5,489 bases of DNA from contig JABDPQ010000076.1 of the NCBI GenBank assembly GCA_013042695.1, forward strand, positions 1-5,489. The letters are read 5' to 3'. Within the stretch, counting starts at the first letter, position 1. Every line of letters starts with the position of its first letter. The notes below the pieces were generated by a model. That model ran no database searches, was not told the DNA's origin, and saw nothing but the letters and a program-made list of their open reading frames with translations. The stretch is from Desulfobacterales bacterium. Its GTDB lineage: Bacteria > Desulfobacterota > Desulfobulbia > Desulfobulbales > Desulfocapsaceae. Below are positions 5,007-5,489 of the stretch, piece after piece. Both the position numbers and the translations under genes were made by a program.

Positions 5007-5489
5007 TATCATCTATGTTCCCGGTTGGATTGCAGCAAGCCTTGTTCTTATGCTTGCAGCATTGCCATTAGGCATATACCTGGTAGTTTCACGCAATAAA
5101 GCGGCAAAAAAGCAGAACAATGACAAGCCAGACTGGTCGGTTCCCTCAATTGACGCCTATGCATCCCAGTTCTCGTTCTTTCATACCTGGGATCCCCGAG
5201 TCAAAATCATCGTTATTTTTAGCTGTTGTTTTTTAATTGTCTCATTAGATAATATGATCGCATGCCTTGTGGCCCTTATAATTGCCTGCTTGTCTGTACA
5301 TTTCTGTAAAATTCCGTGGCAACGAGCTCGTAATCGATTGCTGGCCATGACTGGCTTTCTCGCAATGTTTTTGATTGTTATACCATTTTCCTCCCCAACA
5401 CGACCTGGAGAGACTATTCTGCTCTTTCCACTGCTCTCAGCATTTCCTTTTCATGTCCAGGGGCTTTATGTTGCCTTGGTCATCATTTT
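4990..5489 (+). CDS. nikQ: NikQ/CbiQ-family T component of ECF nickel/cobalt transporter (3' end outside window)
   Basis: Transmembrane coupling (T) component that links the metal-binding NikM to the ATPase. 166 residues are visible before the window ends in an open frame; there is no internal stop. The CbiQ-like body starts around residue 53: SIDAYASQFSFFHTWDPRVKI (53-73) matches the usual N-terminal motif with its HxxDPRxK element. Hydrophobic segments follow at about 74-86, 88-104 and 117-133, with the family's KIPW/RAR stretch between (107-114). Unusually, about 52 residues precede this body and include an extra membrane helix (about 11-33) followed by a basic, polar linker (RNKAAKKQNNDK, 35-46). 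The ATG at 4990 overlaps the nikM end by 17 bases without a clear Shine-Dalgarno, pointing to translational coupling. The ATPase gene (nikO) and the characteristic C-terminal Ala-Arg-Gly coupling motifs would lie beyond the edge. Confidence 0.88.
   Translation, partial: MDHTLNIIYVPGWIAASLVLMLAALPLGIYLVVSRNKAAKKQNNDKPDWSVPSIDAYASQFSFFHTWDPRVKIIVIFSCCFLIVSLDNMIACLVALIIACLSVHFCKIPWQRARNRLLAMTGFLAMFLIVIPFSSPTRPGETILLFPLLSAFPFHVQGLYVALVII

Overview
The window holds two same-strand transport operons separated by a regulatory gap. It is moderately AT-rich and carries proteins typical of a Gram-negative bacterium: periplasmic binding proteins, cleavable signal peptides and exported Ig-like domains. 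The NikK/NikL/NikM/NikQ gene set is best known from sulfate-reducing and related deltaproteobacteria (Desulfobacterota), so that is my best guess for the source. It is an inference from gene content, not from any marker gene.

Left part (1-2565): the 3' end of a YnjB-type solute-binding protein gene, cut by the window edge, followed by two separate inner-membrane permease genes (911-1777 and 1774-2565). In E. coli the partner permease YnjC is one long fused protein; here its two halves are two genes joined by a 4-base overlap. No YnjD-type ATPase follows them. The transported substrate of the YnjBCD family is not established.

Middle (2566-2810): a gap of 245 bases. It contains a Fur-box-like palindrome overlapping a perfect -35 (TTGACA) of a good sigma70 promoter with an extended -10. 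A rho-independent terminator lies only about 60 bases downstream. After the terminator come a second possible -10 element and a strong ribosome binding site for the next gene. The promoter-terminator pair could be a short metal-regulated RNA, an attenuated leader of the nickel operon, or simply the end of the upstream operon next to an unrelated promoter.

Right part (2811-5489): an energy-coupling-factor (ECF) type nickel (possibly cobalt) uptake operon. nikK (exported DUF4198 protein), nikL (present as two genes: an exported Ig-like domain and a separately exported, membrane-anchored coiled-coil stalk), nikM (CbiM-family metal-binding S component) and nikQ (CbiQ-family T component, with an extra N-terminal membrane segment, cut by the right edge). 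The ATPase nikO/cbiO would be expected just beyond the window. The genes are tightly packed (a 60-base gap, a 4-base overlap, a 4-base gap, a 17-base overlap), so they probably form one transcript. NikM should bind the metal through its Met1-His2 N-terminus, NikQ couples it to the ATPase, and NikK/NikL are accessory exported parts.

Most notable: the division of NikL into two independently exported proteins; the predicted mature N-terminal histidine of both NikK and NikL, mirroring the Met-His N-terminus of NikM; and the compact Fur-like-site/promoter/terminator unit in the gap.
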